Assembly: GCF_014653695.1 (NCBI RefSeq)
Contig: NZ_BNAR01000001.1
Location: forward strand, 806,001-870,000
Direction: 5' to 3'
Length of the DNA stretch: 64,000 nt
From: Lentzea cavernae
Lineage (GTDB): Bacteria > Actinomycetota > Actinomycetes > Mycobacteriales > Pseudonocardiaceae
Program-made: the position numbers and the translations under genes
In this document: one piece after another, positions 42,938-52,507 of the stretch
Position numbering within the stretch: the stretch's first letter is position 1
Layout of the letters: every line of letters begins with the position of its first letter
The notes under the pieces: generated by a model
The model's input: only the letters and a program-made list of their open reading frames with translations
The model's database searches: none
Told to the model about the DNA's origin: nothing

Positions 42938-44698
42938 ATGGTGACATTCGTCGAGACCGATGTGGTGATCATCGGATCGGGCCCGGCCGGGGCCTCCGCA
43001 GCGCTGTTCCTGTCCACACTGGGCGTTCCGAACATCATGATCACCAAGTACCGGTGGACGGCGAACACCCCTCGCGCTCACATCACCAACCAGCGCACGA
43101 TGGAGATCCTCCGCGACGTCGGCGTCGAGGACCAGGTGCTCGCCGACGCCACACCGCACCACCTGATCGGCGACACGGTGTTCTGCACCGCGATCACCGG
43201 CGAGGAGATCGGCCGCATCCTCACGTGGGGCACGCACCCCGCCCGCCACGCCGACCACGTGCTCGCGTCGCCGTCGCTCAACTGCGACATCCCGCAGACA
43301 TACCTGGAGCCGATCCTCGTCCGCAACGCCACCGAGCGTGGCACGCGAACGCAGTTCAGCACCGAGTACTTGGGCCACGAGCAGGATTCCGAGGGCGTCA
43401 CCGTGCGGGTGCTCGACCGGCTGACCGGCAATGAGTACACGATCCGGGCGAAGTACCTGATCGGCGCGGACGGCGCGCGGTCCGCCGTGGCCGCCGACAT
43501 CGGCCTGCCGTACGAGGGGCAGATGGACGTCGCCGGGTCCATGAACATCACGTTCAAGGCCGACCTCTCCGAGCTCTGCCGGCACCGCCCTTCGGTGCTG
43601 TACTGGGTGATCCAGCCCGGCGCGAACGTCGGCGGGATCGGCGCCGGTCTCGTGCGGATGGTCCGGCCGTGGAACGAGTGGCTGATCGTCTGGGGCTTCG
43701 ACCTGTCGCAGGGCGTGCCCGAGGTGACCGAGCAGGACGCGCTGCAGATCGTGCGCAACCTCGTCGGCGACCCGGGGCTCGACGCCGAGATCACCGGGAT
43801 CTCGTTGTGGGGCAACAACGAGCAGTACGCGACGCGGTTGCACAGCGGACGGGTGTTCTGCGCCGGCGACGCCGTGCACAAGCACCCGCCGAGCAACGGC
43901 CTCGGCTCCAACACGTCGATCCAGGACTCGTACAACCTGGCGTGGAAGCTCGCTCTCGTCCTCAGTGGACAGGCGGGCGCCGATCTCCTGGAGACCTATT
44001 CCGACGAACGCGCTCCTGTGGCGCGGCAGATCGTGACGCGGGCCAACAAGTCGGCTCGGGAGTTCGGCGCGTTGTTCGAGGCGCTCGGACTCGACGCGTC
44101 GCAGTCCGCCGCCGAGATGGACGCGCGGATCGAGGAGCACAAGGACAGCAGCCTCGCGGGTGCGGCCAAGCGCGCGGCCGTGCGGGAGGCGATGGAGCTG
44201 AAGAACTACGAGTTCAACGCACACGGCGTCGAGATGGGTCAGTCGTACGTCTCCAGCGCGGTTGTGGCCGACGGCACCGAGAAGCCCTCGCCGTCGCGTG
44301 ATCCCGAGCTGTACTACGAGCCGTCGACCTGGCCGGGAGTACGGCTGCCGCACGCGTGGGTCGGCGACAGCAGGAGCAAGCTCTCCACCCACGACCTCGT
44401 GCCGTACGGGCAGTTCACGTTGCTGACGGGCATCACCGGTGAGGCGTGGGCCGACGCGGCGTTGAAGGTGGTCGACCGGCTCGGCATCCCGCTGCGGGCC
44501 GTCGTCGTCGGTCCCGGTCGCGAGGTCACCGACCTGTACTTCGACTGGTCGCGACTGTCCGGTGTGGACGAGGACGGCGCGGTGCTGGTGCGGCCGGACA
44601 AGCACGTCGCCTGGCGTGCCGCCTCCGCGGTGCAGGACCCGGAAGCGGAGCTCCTGTCCGTCCTGACCGCTGTGCTGAGCCGGGAGGAGAGCGCGTGA
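42938..44698 (+). CDS. FAD-dependent aromatic monooxygenase (resorcinol/phenol hydroxylase type)
   Basis: 586 residues of the phenol 2-monooxygenase/TfdB flavoprotein class. FAD-binding VVIIGSGPAGASAALF at 9-24, the second FAD/NADPH motif YLIGADGARS, and CAGDAVHKHPPSNGLG near residue 310; a thioredoxin-like C-terminal domain follows. With maleylacetate reductase and hydroxyquinol dioxygenase genes next to it, it should hydroxylate resorcinol or a similar phenol to hydroxyquinol. Gene order is that of the resorcinol cluster of Corynebacterium glutamicum (recalled). The stop overlaps the next start by 4 bases. Confidence 0.88.
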   Translation: MVTFVETDVVIIGSGPAGASAALFLSTLGVPNIMITKYRWTANTPRAHITNQRTMEILRDVGVEDQVLADATPHHLIGDTVFCTAITGEEIGRILTWGTHPARHADHVLASPSLNCDIPQTYLEPILVRNATERGTRTQFSTEYLGHEQDSEGVTVRVLDRLTGNEYTIRAKYLIGADGARSAVAADIGLPYEGQMDVAGSMNITFKADLSELCRHRPSVLYWVIQPGANVGGIGAGLVRMVRPWNEWLIVWGFDLSQGVPEVTEQDALQIVRNLVGDPGLDAEITGISLWGNNEQYATRLHSGRVFCAGDAVHKHPPSNGLGSNTSIQDSYNLAWKLALVLSGQAGADLLETYSDERAPVARQIVTRANKSAREFGALFEALGLDASQSAAEMDARIEEHKDSSLAGAAKRAAVREAMELKNYEFNAHGVEMGQSYVSSAVVADGTEKPSPSRDPELYYEPSTWPGVRLPHAWVGDSRSKLSTHDLVPYGQFTLLTGITGEAWADAALKVVDRLGIPLRAVVVGPGREVTDLYFDWSRLSGVDEDGAVLVRPDKHVAWRAASAVQDPEAELLSVLTAVLSREESA

Positions 44699-45699
44699 CC
44701 TGGCAGTTCGAGCACGTCACGCTCGGCCAACGGGTGCGGTTCGGCACCGGCACGGCGGCGGACGACCTGGCCGCGGAGGTCGCGCGGCTGGGTGCGAGGC
44801 GGGTGCTGGTGATCTCCGCGGAGGCCGTCGCCGCCGAGGTGACGGCGAAGATCGACGTCGCCGCGCTCTGCACGGACGTGGCACCGCACGTGCCGGTGGA
44901 GAACGCCGAACGTGCACGTGCGCTGGCCGTGGAATCCGGTGCGGACCTGCTGGTGAGCGTTGGAGGCGGCTCCACCACGGGGTTGGCGAAGGCGATCGCG
45001 CTGACCACCGGGCTGCCGATCGTCGCCGTGCCCACCACGTACGCCGGTTCGGAGGCGACCAACGTGTGGGGCCTGACCGAGGCCGCGCGCAAGACCACCG
45101 GCTCGGATGACCGCGTGCTGCCCGTGACCGTCGTCTACGACACCACCCTGACCGCGTCGTTGCCCCGGGATCTCGCGATCGCTTCGGGCTGCAACGCGCT
45201 GGCCCACTGCGTCGACTCGATGTGGGCGCCCCGCACCGATCCGATCAACCAGGCGCTGGCCCTGGAGGGGATGCGGGCGCTCAGTCGCGGCCTTCGCACG
45301 CCCGGCGACCGCGAGCAGATGCTGTACGGCGCCTATCTGGCCGCCGTGGCGTTCGCGTCGGCGGGATCGGGGCTGCACCACAAGATCTGCCACGTTCTGG
45401 GCGGCGCTTACAACCTCCCGCACGCCGAGACGCACACGGCGGTCCTGCCGCACGTGCTGGCGTTCAACGGCCCTGCCGTTCCCGAAGCCGCCGCCAGGAT
45501 CGAGGAGGCGTTGGGCGGCGGTCTGATCGACCTGTACGACGAGGTGGGCGCTTCGCACGTGCTGCGAGGCGTGCCGGACGTCCGGGAGGCGGCGCGGCTC
45601 GTGCTGCCGTCCGTTCCCCCGTCGAACCCCCGCGAGGTCACCGAGGACGACCTGATCTCCCTGCTCACCGCCGCCCAGAACCCGAGTGGAGCATCATGA
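44695..45699 (+). CDS. maleylacetate reductase
   Basis: 334 residues of the iron-alcohol-dehydrogenase-like fold. Opening [17 protein letters not shown], nucleotide loop [16 protein letters not shown], then [15 protein letters not shown] and the histidine region [14 protein letters not shown] / [20 protein letters not shown]. Converts maleylacetate to 3-oxoadipate with NAD(P)H, the step after hydroxyquinol ring cleavage. GTG 44695 overlaps the monooxygenase stop and the gene ends 4 bases into the dioxygenase gene, so all three are cotranslated. Confidence 0.92.
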   Translation: MTWQFEHVTLGQRVRFGTGTAADDLAAEVARLGARRVLVISAEAVAAEVTAKIDVAALCTDVAPHVPVENAERARALAVESGADLLVSVGGGSTTGLAKAIALTTGLPIVAVPTTYAGSEATNVWGLTEAARKTTGSDDRVLPVTVVYDTTLTASLPRDLAIASGCNALAHCVDSMWAPRTDPINQALALEGMRALSRGLRTPGDREQMLYGAYLAAVAFASAGSGLHHKICHVLGGAYNLPHAETHTAVLPHVLAFNGPAVPEAAARIEEALGGGLIDLYDEVGASHVLRGVPDVREAARLVLPSVPPSNPREVTEDDLISLLTAAQNPSGAS

Positions 45700-46574
45700 C
45701 CACCGCCCAGCAGCGAGTCGAAGAGCGCCTCACCGAGGAGGTGCTCGCGTCGTTCGCGCGCACCCCGGACCCGCGGCTCAAGGAGCTCGTGGAGGCGCTC
45801 ACCCGGCACCTGCACGCGTTCATCCGCGAGACGCGCCTGACCGAGGCCGAATGGACGCGGGCCATCGAGTTCCTGACCGCCGTCGGCCACATCACCGACG
45901 ACAGGCGGCAGGAGTTCATCCTGCTCTCCGACGTGCTCGGCGCGTCGATGCAGACCATCGCGGTCAACAACGAGGCCTACGGGAACGCCACGGAGGCAAC
46001 GGTCTTCGGCCCGTTCTTCGTGGAGGAGTCACCACTGGTGGGGTTGGGTGGTGACATCGCCGGTGGCGCCTCTGGAACCCCTTGCTGGGTCGAGGGAACC
46101 GTCCGCGACACGGCGGGCGACCCGGTGCCCGGCGCGCGGATCGAGGTGTGGGAGGCGGACGAGGACGGCTTCTACGACGTGCAGTACGCCGACTCCCGGG
46201 TGGCGGGCCGGGGCCACCTGTTCTCCGGTGAGGACGGCTCGTTCTCCTTCTGGTGCACGACACCGACCCCGTACCCGATCCCGCACGACGGCCCGGTCGG
46301 CGCGTTGCTCGACGCCGTGGGCCGCTCCCCCGTGCGTGCCGCCCACCTGCACTTCATGGTCTCAGCCCAGGACTTCCGCACGCTCGTGACTCACATCTTC
46401 GTGGAGGGCGATCCGCAACTGGAGATCGGCGACTCGGTGTTCGGGGTCAAGGAGTCGCTGGTCAAGCGGTTCGAGGAACAGCCGCCCGCCTCGGCGACGC
46501 CGGACGGGAGGGCGCTGGGCGACAAGCCGTGGGCGCGCTCCCGTTTCGACGTCGTGCTGGCGCCCGCTCAGTGA
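45696..46574 (+). CDS. hydroxyquinol 1,2-dioxygenase (intradiol)
   Basis: 292 residues. N-terminal helical dimerisation domain (about 1-110, including [15 protein letters not shown]) and intradiol catalytic beta-sandwich. The four iron(III) ligands can be placed: Tyr160 (GFYDVQYAD), Tyr193 (PYPIPHDGP), His217 and His219 (AAHLHFMV). It opens the hydroxyquinol ring to maleylacetate. The N-terminal motif and operon partners favour hydroxyquinol over catechol. Last gene of the catabolic operon; its final 7 bases overlap the convergent amidohydrolase gene. Confidence 0.93.
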   Translation: MTTAQQRVEERLTEEVLASFARTPDPRLKELVEALTRHLHAFIRETRLTEAEWTRAIEFLTAVGHITDDRRQEFILLSDVLGASMQTIAVNNEAYGNATEATVFGPFFVEESPLVGLGGDIAGGASGTPCWVEGTVRDTAGDPVPGARIEVWEADEDGFYDVQYADSRVAGRGHLFSGEDGSFSFWCTTPTPYPIPHDGPVGALLDAVGRSPVRAAHLHFMVSAQDFRTLVTHIFVEGDPQLEIGDSVFGVKESLVKRFEEQPPASATPDGRALGDKPWARSRFDVVLAPAQ

Positions 46575-49500
46575 TCGCAGCAGACGCGCTCGGCCCACTC
46601 CGGTTCGTGCCACCAGTGCTTGTTCTCGGCGGACGGCAACGGGTCGAGCGCGGCTGACGTGGTCAGCACCTGGGACTGCTGGTAGGGCTCGAGCAGCTCC
46701 GGGACGCTGTGGAGCCGTCCGGCCACCATGACCTGCTTGACGTTGGCCGCGGCCTTGATGTCGGCCAACGGGTTTCCCTCCACGAACGCGATGTCCGCCG
46801 GCGCACCGGGCTTGATCGCGCCGAGCGGCAGCCCGAGCCACTTCGCCGGGTTGCGGGTCGCGGTGATGAGCGCTTCCCTTGGCGTGAAACCGTATTCGAC
46901 GAGTGCGCGCAGGTTCTGGTGGGTGGCGGTGGCGGGGCTGTCGAGCGGCGCGTCGGTGCCGGTGATGACGAACCCGCCGCCCCGGTGGACCTTCAGCGCG
47001 AACTCGACCCAGCCCCGCAGCACGGCACGCGACGACGTGCCCGCCGGGGTGCCCTGGGCGTTGGCGTCGGCCAGGTTCCGCTCGTACTCCCACGGCGGGT
47101 AGAGCACGCGAGTGCGTTCGTCGGTGGCCAGCGACTTGTCGTTGTCGTACAAGGCCCGCGACTGGAACAGCGTGGGCGTCATCGACATGCCGGAGGCGGT
47201 GAAGATCGCCACCACGTCCTGGTAGGCCTTGCCCTGGCGGGTGATCGTGTGGGAGTAGCCGAGGCGGTTGGTGGCGCCGACGTGCTCCTGGCCGTCCATG
47301 CCGAGGTTCGCGGCCGGGTAGTGGTAGTGGCTCGACAGCGGGACCCGGGACCGTTGCACGGCAGCGCGTTGCAGCTCGACGGGCAGGCGCACGTACGTCT
47401 TGATCATGTCGTAGCCGAGCTCGTGGGCGCGCCGCAGTTCGAGGTCGAGCTGCGCCTTGCTGAGCGTCGGGCGCATGAAGTTGTAGTAGACGCGCGAACC
47501 GTCGACGGCCTCGCCGGTCGCGTAGAACCGCGGCCCGGTCAGGGTTCCCGCCGCCAGCGCCTCCCTGGTCTCGACCATCTGGTAGACCGGGTCACCGGGC
47601 GAGCGCACGGTCGTGATGCCGTACGCGAGCCAGACGTTGCCCTGCCGCGCACCCCACTGGCGGCCGCGCAGGTGCCAGTGGTTGTGGGCGTCGATCAGGC
47701 CGGGGATGGCGGTGAGGTGCGACGCGTCGACGTCGGCCCTGCCCCGGTGCGGCCGGACCTCCTTGACACTGCCGCCTTCCACGACGATGTCGACGTCCCG
47801 CTTGAGCTCGTGCGCCTCGCCGTCCCAGTAGGCTCCGACGTGGATCACCTTGCGCTCCGGCGCTTTCGGCTTGCGCCAGGTCAGTCCGTGGCGAATGGTC
47901 GTGACCCTGCCGTCCAGAGTGGACTTCCTTATGCGCCCGTTGTTCAGGTACACCAACGAATCGTTGCCGTGCCACGCCAGGGAGTCCGTTACCTCGTTCG
48001 TCACCTTGCGCGGCTCGCCCTGGAACACACCCTTGCCGTCGACCGGCACGACCCAAGCGACGCTCTCGACGACGAACGCGATCTTCGTGCCGTCCGGCGA
48101 CCACACGGGCCCGTCGTCACCGCGGGTGGCGATCGACCGGAACGGCAACGGCTCGGTGTACTTCAGCTCACCACCGACCAGATCCACGTTCAGGATCTGG
48201 CTCGTGCCCTCGCGGAACCGCCGCGAGAACGGCTTCACAGCGGCGAGCGCGACCGTGTTCCCGTCCTTCGACCACGTCGGGCGCCCGGGCTGGAACAGCG
48301 TGGGCGTGACCTGCCTGCGCGCCTGCCGGTCCGTGATCCACACCTGACCGTCCTGGTCCAGGTAGGCCACCTTCGTGCCGTCCGGCGAGAACCGCGGCGT
48401 GATCTGCGCGTGCGGCGCCGGCGCGTACAACTCGTCTTCGTCCGTCTCGAGGTCCCGGACCCACAACTGCGCGACACCACTGCGGTCGCTCGCGTAGACG
48501 ATCTTCCGACCGTCGGGCGAGAAGTCGGGATCCGAGTCGAAGTACCTGCCGTCCGTGAGCTTCGTGGCCTTGCCCCCACTCAGCACGTACAGCGCGTTCA
48601 ACGCCCGGAACGCGATCTTCCCGTCCCCCGACACGACCGGACTGGCGATGCCCTTGACCGGCCCACCGGTGAGGTTCCTCGTCCGGTGCGGCCTGCGCCG
48701 CGTGCGCACCGGAACCGTCGCCTCGAACGGAACGTCCTTCACAACCCCGTTCTCGTCGCGGCTGCGAATCCTGCCGTCAGCCGTGTAGAGAACGCTGCCG
48801 TCGGACCAGATCGGCGCGAACCCGAACACGTCCTCCCCGCTCACCACCGCCGTCGTCCCCAGTACCAACTCGGCCAGCCCAGGCCGCATCCGCGTGTAAC
48901 TGGGCTGCCCACCGGGCCCGAACGCCGCCCCGAACACCTGCGTCCCCGCCGGCGCCGTGACAAGCCTCTCGCGCACGCCATCGAGCGTGACCGTGTCGAC
49001 CGACGCGTTGCCCACGGTGAAGATCACCCGCGTGCCGTCCGCAGACCACTGCGGCGCCGCAGCCTCGTCCGGCACCCCGGTGAGCTGCGTGATCTCGCCG
49101 GTAGCCACCTCCAGCACGTGCACGCCGTAGCTGCCGGCCCGATCACTGACGAACGCGATCAACTCGCCGTCCGGCGAGAACGCGGGCTCCCTGTGGTCGT
49201 ACTTCCCCGACGTCAGCTGCCTGAGGCCGCTGCCGTCCCGCTCGATCACGTGGAGGTGGAAGTTGCCGTCCCTATAGGACTGAAACACGATCCGCCCACC
49301 CGGCCCGAACGACGGCAACGTCGCGTCCTGCAGCTCATCGGTGAGCTTGCGCGCCACCCCACCGCCCGCGGGTAAGACCCAGATCGCGGTGACGAGGTCG
49401 ATGGCGAGCCACTTGCCGTCCCGCGACCGCGACACCGAGATGTTGGTGCCCTGCGTCAGCTTCACGCGCTCACCGGACTCCGCCTGGGCGGCGCCTCCGA

Positions 49501-49579
49501 TCGTGAGCGTGGACGCGGCGGTGGCGACGGCGGCGGCCTGGCTGGTGCGGGTCAGAAGTTCGCGGCGCGACAGTTCCAT
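46568..49579 (-). CDS. exported amidohydrolase with TolB-type beta-propeller
   Basis: 1003 residues. Tat signal ([20 protein letters not shown]), then about 600 residues of WD40-like PD40 repeats ([64 protein letters not shown]), then an amidohydrolase barrel with [22 protein letters not shown] and TGTDAPLD metal sites. The propeller plus imidazolonepropionase-like barrel layout is known in secreted actinobacterial proteins; the substrate is unknown, possibly a peptide or amide. ATG at 49579 chosen for the signal; the longer frame upstream is not needed. Very large single-gene unit. Confidence 0.82.
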   Translation of the reverse strand: MELSRRELLTRTSQAAAVATAASTLTIGGAAQAESGERVKLTQGTNISVSRSRDGKWLAIDLVTAIWVLPAGGGVARKLTDELQDATLPSFGPGGRIVFQSYRDGNFHLHVIERDGSGLRQLTSGKYDHREPAFSPDGELIAFVSDRAGSYGVHVLEVATGEITQLTGVPDEAAAPQWSADGTRVIFTVGNASVDTVTLDGVRERLVTAPAGTQVFGAAFGPGGQPSYTRMRPGLAELVLGTTAVVSGEDVFGFAPIWSDGSVLYTADGRIRSRDENGVVKDVPFEATVPVRTRRRPHRTRNLTGGPVKGIASPVVSGDGKIAFRALNALYVLSGGKATKLTDGRYFDSDPDFSPDGRKIVYASDRSGVAQLWVRDLETDEDELYAPAPHAQITPRFSPDGTKVAYLDQDGQVWITDRQARRQVTPTLFQPGRPTWSKDGNTVALAAVKPFSRRFREGTSQILNVDLVGGELKYTEPLPFRSIATRGDDGPVWSPDGTKIAFVVESVAWVVPVDGKGVFQGEPRKVTNEVTDSLAWHGNDSLVYLNNGRIRKSTLDGRVTTIRHGLTWRKPKAPERKVIHVGAYWDGEAHELKRDVDIVVEGGSVKEVRPHRGRADVDASHLTAIPGLIDAHNHWHLRGRQWGARQGNVWLAYGITTVRSPGDPVYQMVETREALAAGTLTGPRFYATGEAVDGSRVYYNFMRPTLSKAQLDLELRRAHELGYDMIKTYVRLPVELQRAAVQRSRVPLSSHYHYPAANLGMDGQEHVGATNRLGYSHTITRQGKAYQDVVAIFTASGMSMTPTLFQSRALYDNDKSLATDERTRVLYPPWEYERNLADANAQGTPAGTSSRAVLRGWVEFALKVHRGGGFVITGTDAPLDSPATATHQNLRALVEYGFTPREALITATRNPAKWLGLPLGAIKPGAPADIAFVEGNPLADIKAAANVKQVMVAGRLHSVPELLEPYQQSQVLTTSAALDPLPSAENKHWWHEPEWAERVCCDH

Positions 49580-50258
49580 GGCGGCACACTCCCCAGTGTC
49601 GATCCCCTTGGGATCCACCCTGGCACCGGTTGTGGGCCGCGCCATCGGCCATTCGGCCCTGCACTCACCTGGTGGGACGGTGGAGGTGGCGGGGTTGCGC
49701 GCACGGCTGGGGGTTCACGCGTGCTGCGGCGTGCGCGCATGGCGGGGTTGCGCACACGACCGCGCTTTCGGTTGTGCTGGGCCGTGCGCGCATGGCCGGG
49801 CTCACGGCTGTGCGCGAGCATGCGCGCACCGTCGAGCTCACGCGGGGGTCGCGCACACAACCGGGCTCTCGGTTGCGCCGGACCGTGCGCGCATAGCCGG
49901 ACTCACGGCTGTGCGCGAGCGTGCGCGCACCGTCGGGCTCACGCGGGGGTCGCGCACACAACCGCGCTCTCGTTGCGCCGGGCCGCGCGCATAGCCGGGC
50001 TCACGGCTGTACGCAAGCGTGCGCGCACCGTCGGGCTCACGCGGGCGGCCAAGTTTGCGCGCATGGCCAGCCTTACACCCGTGTCCAAGCGTGCGCGCAC
50101 GTCTGCGTGCATACGCACGACAACGGACTCACGCAGGTCTGCGGCCTTGTGCGCGCGAGCGAACTCACGCACAGCCCGCTGGCGGGCGGTGTGCTGGCGA
50201 GCGCGCACGCGGGCCCGCGACCAACCCGCCCAGCCCACCCACCTACAGCCCCACTCAC
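49580..50258. other. 679-bp noncoding region, mostly a diverged tandem array
   Basis: No convincing gene. The open frames here change phase with the repeat and none has normal codon use. The stretch is dominated by the TGCGCGCA array (separate entry). The right end (about 50200-50258) holds CCAACCCGCCCAGCCCACCCACC-type polypyrimidine sequence just past the stop of the next gene. Confidence 0.7.
49696..50099. repeat. 36-bp-periodic TGCGCGCA tandem array
   Basis: The octamer TGCGCGCA starts at 49696, 49732, 49785, 49821, 49886, 49922, 50020, 50056 and 50092, with a one-mismatch copy at 49984. Spacings of exactly 36 bases recur six times. A larger unit of about 100 bases (36 plus about 65) repeats at 49785, 49886 and 49984. 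The units share GCTCACGGCTGT and GCTCACGCGGGGG segments. The alternating purine-pyrimidine octamers are palindromic and could adopt left-handed DNA. Noncoding as judged by shifting frames. Confidence 0.8.
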
Positions 50259-50648
50259 CTACAGCGCGAGCGCACCCTCGATCCGCGCCACCATCGCGTC
50301 CTCGGAGTCCACCACCACACCATCGGCCTCAGCCACCTCACGGCAGATGGCCAGCACAGCCCGAGGAAAATCCGCAGCATCCTCCGGCGCCTTCGCCGTC
50401 AGCGTCTTCACAGACGACCGCAGGGCCTCCAGCACCACCGGCTCGATCTCCTCATCGGTCCCAGCCGGCACCGAGGGACGAGCCCCACCCAGAACCAACC
50501 GCAGATCAGGCGACAGATAGGACAGCGCACGCAACCCGGCGAACCGCTCCTCCAGCACCGGACCGGGGTCGGCGTGGGATACCAGCAGCATCGCGCCGTA
50601 CACGGCGGTGCGCAGCGTGCGGCTCTCCTCGTCGGTGTAGAAGATCAT
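50259..50648 (-). CDS. small protein of unknown function, TerB-like
   Basis: 129 residues from ATG 50648 (an upstream GTG at 50657 is in frame). All-helical: IFYTDEESRTLRTAVYGAMLLVSHAD opening, and EVAEADGVVVDSEDAMVARIEGAL at the C-terminus, reminiscent of TerB-fold proteins where an acidic A-D-G-x-V-x-x-x-E helix pair repeats. No signal peptide or membrane helix. Lies alone between the repeat array and a divergent metallophosphoesterase gene. Assignment to TerB is tentative. Confidence 0.55.
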   Translation of the reverse strand: MIFYTDEESRTLRTAVYGAMLLVSHADPGPVLEERFAGLRALSYLSPDLRLVLGGARPSVPAGTDEEIEPVVLEALRSSVKTLTAKAPEDAADFPRAVLAICREVAEADGVVVDSEDAMVARIEGALAL

Positions 50649-50774
50649 GTGGCCCACTCTAGGTCGTCAGGTCAGCCGGGACTTCCGGTGTCTTAGAAGA
50701 CTCTCCAACGCGCGCATGGTTGCGTCCCGAACTGGGGAAACGCCTGTGACGGAGGTCTACCGGGCGACAAGCGA

Positions 50775-50792
50775 ACAAACTGGATGGTTTGT
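50775..50792. promoter_or_regulatory. inverted repeat before the metallophosphoesterase gene
   Basis: ACAAAC (50775-50780) and GTTTGT (50787-50792) around TGGATG, 44-61 bases upstream of the ATG at 50836. Resembles a TetR- or MerR-like site; no such regulator is adjacent. Confidence 0.3.
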
Positions 50793-50835
50793 GCGTTGAG
50801 ATGGGTTACAAGACCACTGCCAGGAGGATGCACGC

Positions 50836-51990
50836 ATGACGACCACCGCTGCCCGGCCCCGCGTCACGGTTCGGCGGGTGGTGTTCACGCTCGTCCTCTT
50901 CACCGTGACGACGCTGCTGTTCTGGGTGCCGTTCGAGGGGCTCTTCGCGGCGAGCGCGGAGTGGCCGGCGCCGGTGCGGCCGGTTGCCGCCGTCGTGTTC
51001 GTGGCCGCGGCCATCGCGATGATCGTGCTGTTCACGCAGCGCGGTAGTGATCGGGCCGCGCGGATCTCGCAGTTCCTGCTCGGGTTCGTGTGGATCGCGT
51101 TCGCGTGGACGCTGATCTCGGACGTGGTGCGGCTCGGGATGGCGGTGGCCGGTGTGGAGAACCCGTTCCGGTCTCGGTTCATCGCCGTGCTGCTCGCGGT
51201 CCTCATCGTCACCGTGACGGTGTACGGCGTGTACGAAGCGATGCGCGTGCCTCGGATCAAGCGCCAGGACGTGACGATTCCGCGGCTCGACCCCGCGTTC
51301 GACGGGCTGACGGTCGCGGTCATCACCGACACGCACTACGGCGCCATCAACCGGGCCAAGTGGTCGCGGGGCATGGTCGAGGCGGTCAACGGGCTCGGTG
51401 CGGACGTCGCCGTGCACGTGGGTGACATCGCGGACGGCACGGCCGACCAGCGTCTGGAGCAGGCCACGCCGCTCGGGGACGTGAACACGCCGCACCGCTT
51501 CTACATCACCGGCAACCACGAGTACTACTCCAACGCGCAGGGCTGGATCGACCTCATGACCCGCCTCGGCTGGAAGGCGCTGCACAACGACCACGTGGCG
51601 CTGGAGCGCGGTGGGGCGAAGCTGGTGTTCGCGGGCATCGACGACATCACCGCCGACCACTCCGGCGAGCCCGGCCACGCCGCGGACCTCGCGGCCGCGC
51701 TGCGCGGCGCGGACTCCGGCGCGCCGGTGGTGCTGCTCGCGCACCAGCCCTCGGAGATCAAGAAGGCCGTCGGCGCGGGGGTGGACCTGCAGTTGTCCGG
51801 GCACACGCACGGCGGGCAGATCTGGCCGTTCCACTACCTGGTGCGGTTGCAGCAGCCGGTGGTCGCGGGCCTGTCGCGGCACGGCGACCGCACCCAGCTC
51901 TACACCAGCCGCGGTTCCGGTTTCTGGGGCCCGCCGATGCGCGTGTTCGCGCCGAGCGAGATCACGCTGCTCACGCTCAAAGCGAGCTGA
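50836..51990 (+). CDS. membrane-anchored metallophosphoesterase
   Basis: 384 residues. Four N-terminal membrane helices (about 15-35, 45-65, 78-98, 113-132), then a calcineurin-like phosphoesterase domain with all five motifs: VITDTHYG, VHVGDIADG, TGNHEYY, LLAHQPSE and SGHTHGGQIWPF. This is the YkuE/YaeI-like group. The active site is likely extracytoplasmic, or at the membrane surface. AGGAGG lies 12 bases before the ATG. The stop overlaps the end of the convergent phosphatase gene by 14 bases. Confidence 0.9.
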   Translation: MTTTAARPRVTVRRVVFTLVLFTVTTLLFWVPFEGLFAASAEWPAPVRPVAAVVFVAAAIAMIVLFTQRGSDRAARISQFLLGFVWIAFAWTLISDVVRLGMAVAGVENPFRSRFIAVLLAVLIVTVTVYGVYEAMRVPRIKRQDVTIPRLDPAFDGLTVAVITDTHYGAINRAKWSRGMVEAVNGLGADVAVHVGDIADGTADQRLEQATPLGDVNTPHRFYITGNHEYYSNAQGWIDLMTRLGWKALHNDHVALERGGAKLVFAGIDDITADHSGEPGHAADLAAALRGADSGAPVVLLAHQPSEIKKAVGAGVDLQLSGHTHGGQIWPFHYLVRLQQPVVAGLSRHGDRTQLYTSRGSGFWGPPMRVFAPSEITLLTLKAS

Positions 51991-52507
51991 GGTGCCCGCT
52001 GTCGTTGAACCTGACCAGCCGGGGTGACTCGCCGGTCGTGTAGCGGATGACCGTGAGCGCCGCGTTGTCGTGGTTCAGCGTCAGCCACCGCTCGGGCGGG
52101 GCGTCCAGCGCGTCCCGCACGAGCCAGCTGATCAGGAACGCGTGCGTCACGACCAGCACCGGGCCGTCGCCGGGACGGGCGAACCGCGTCTCGGCCTCGT
52201 GCGCGAGCGCCGGTCCGCGGGTGCGTTCCGACTCGGGGAACCGGTCGAAGAACTCGTCGTGGTCGGGGACGAAGTGCGGCACGAAGTCGTCCGCCGCCGC
52301 CTCGGCCCGCTGGGGCACGCGCAGCACGCCGGCGATGATCGACGCGGTCTCGGCCGCCCGCGGCAGCGGGCCGTGGTGCACGGCCGCGAAACCGATGCCC
52401 CGCAACCGTTCCGCGAGCGCCTCGGCCTGCTTGCGGCCGCGCGCGGTCAGCCGGGCCCCGTCCTTCGTCGCTTCACCGTGCCGAACCAGGTGGAGATCTC
52501 TCGTCAC
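51977..52507 (-). CDS. histidine phosphatase (phosphoglycerate-mutase-like, SixA-type)
   Basis: 176 residues. N-terminal catalytic RHG at 9-11 in DLHLVRHGEATKDG, then GPLPRAAETASII, and the second histidine in VLVVTHAFLISWLVRD. Short members of this family remove phosphate from phosphohistidine proteins or small molecules; the substrate is unknown. GTG at 52507 overlaps the upstream gene's stop by 4 bases (GTGA), so it is coupled to the membrane protein at 52504-53418. Confidence 0.87.
   Translation of the reverse strand: MTRDLHLVRHGEATKDGARLTARGRKQAEALAERLRGIGFAAVHHGPLPRAAETASIIAGVLRVPQRAEAAADDFVPHFVPDHDEFFDRFPESERTRGPALAHEAETRFARPGDGPVLVVTHAFLISWLVRDALDAPPERWLTLNHDNAALTVIRYTTGESPRLVRFNDSGHLSSL

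Noticed and set aside
49696-50099. 36-bp spacing suggesting a CRISPR array
   Set aside because: Repeated units are diverged along their whole length, no constant repeat with unique spacers of similar size, and no cas genes nearby.
49665-50662. Open frames on both strands across the repeat array (Arg/Ala-rich predicted proteins)
   Set aside because: They arise from a roughly 100-bp repeat not divisible by three, frames change between units, and codon use is abnormal. Treated as noncoding.
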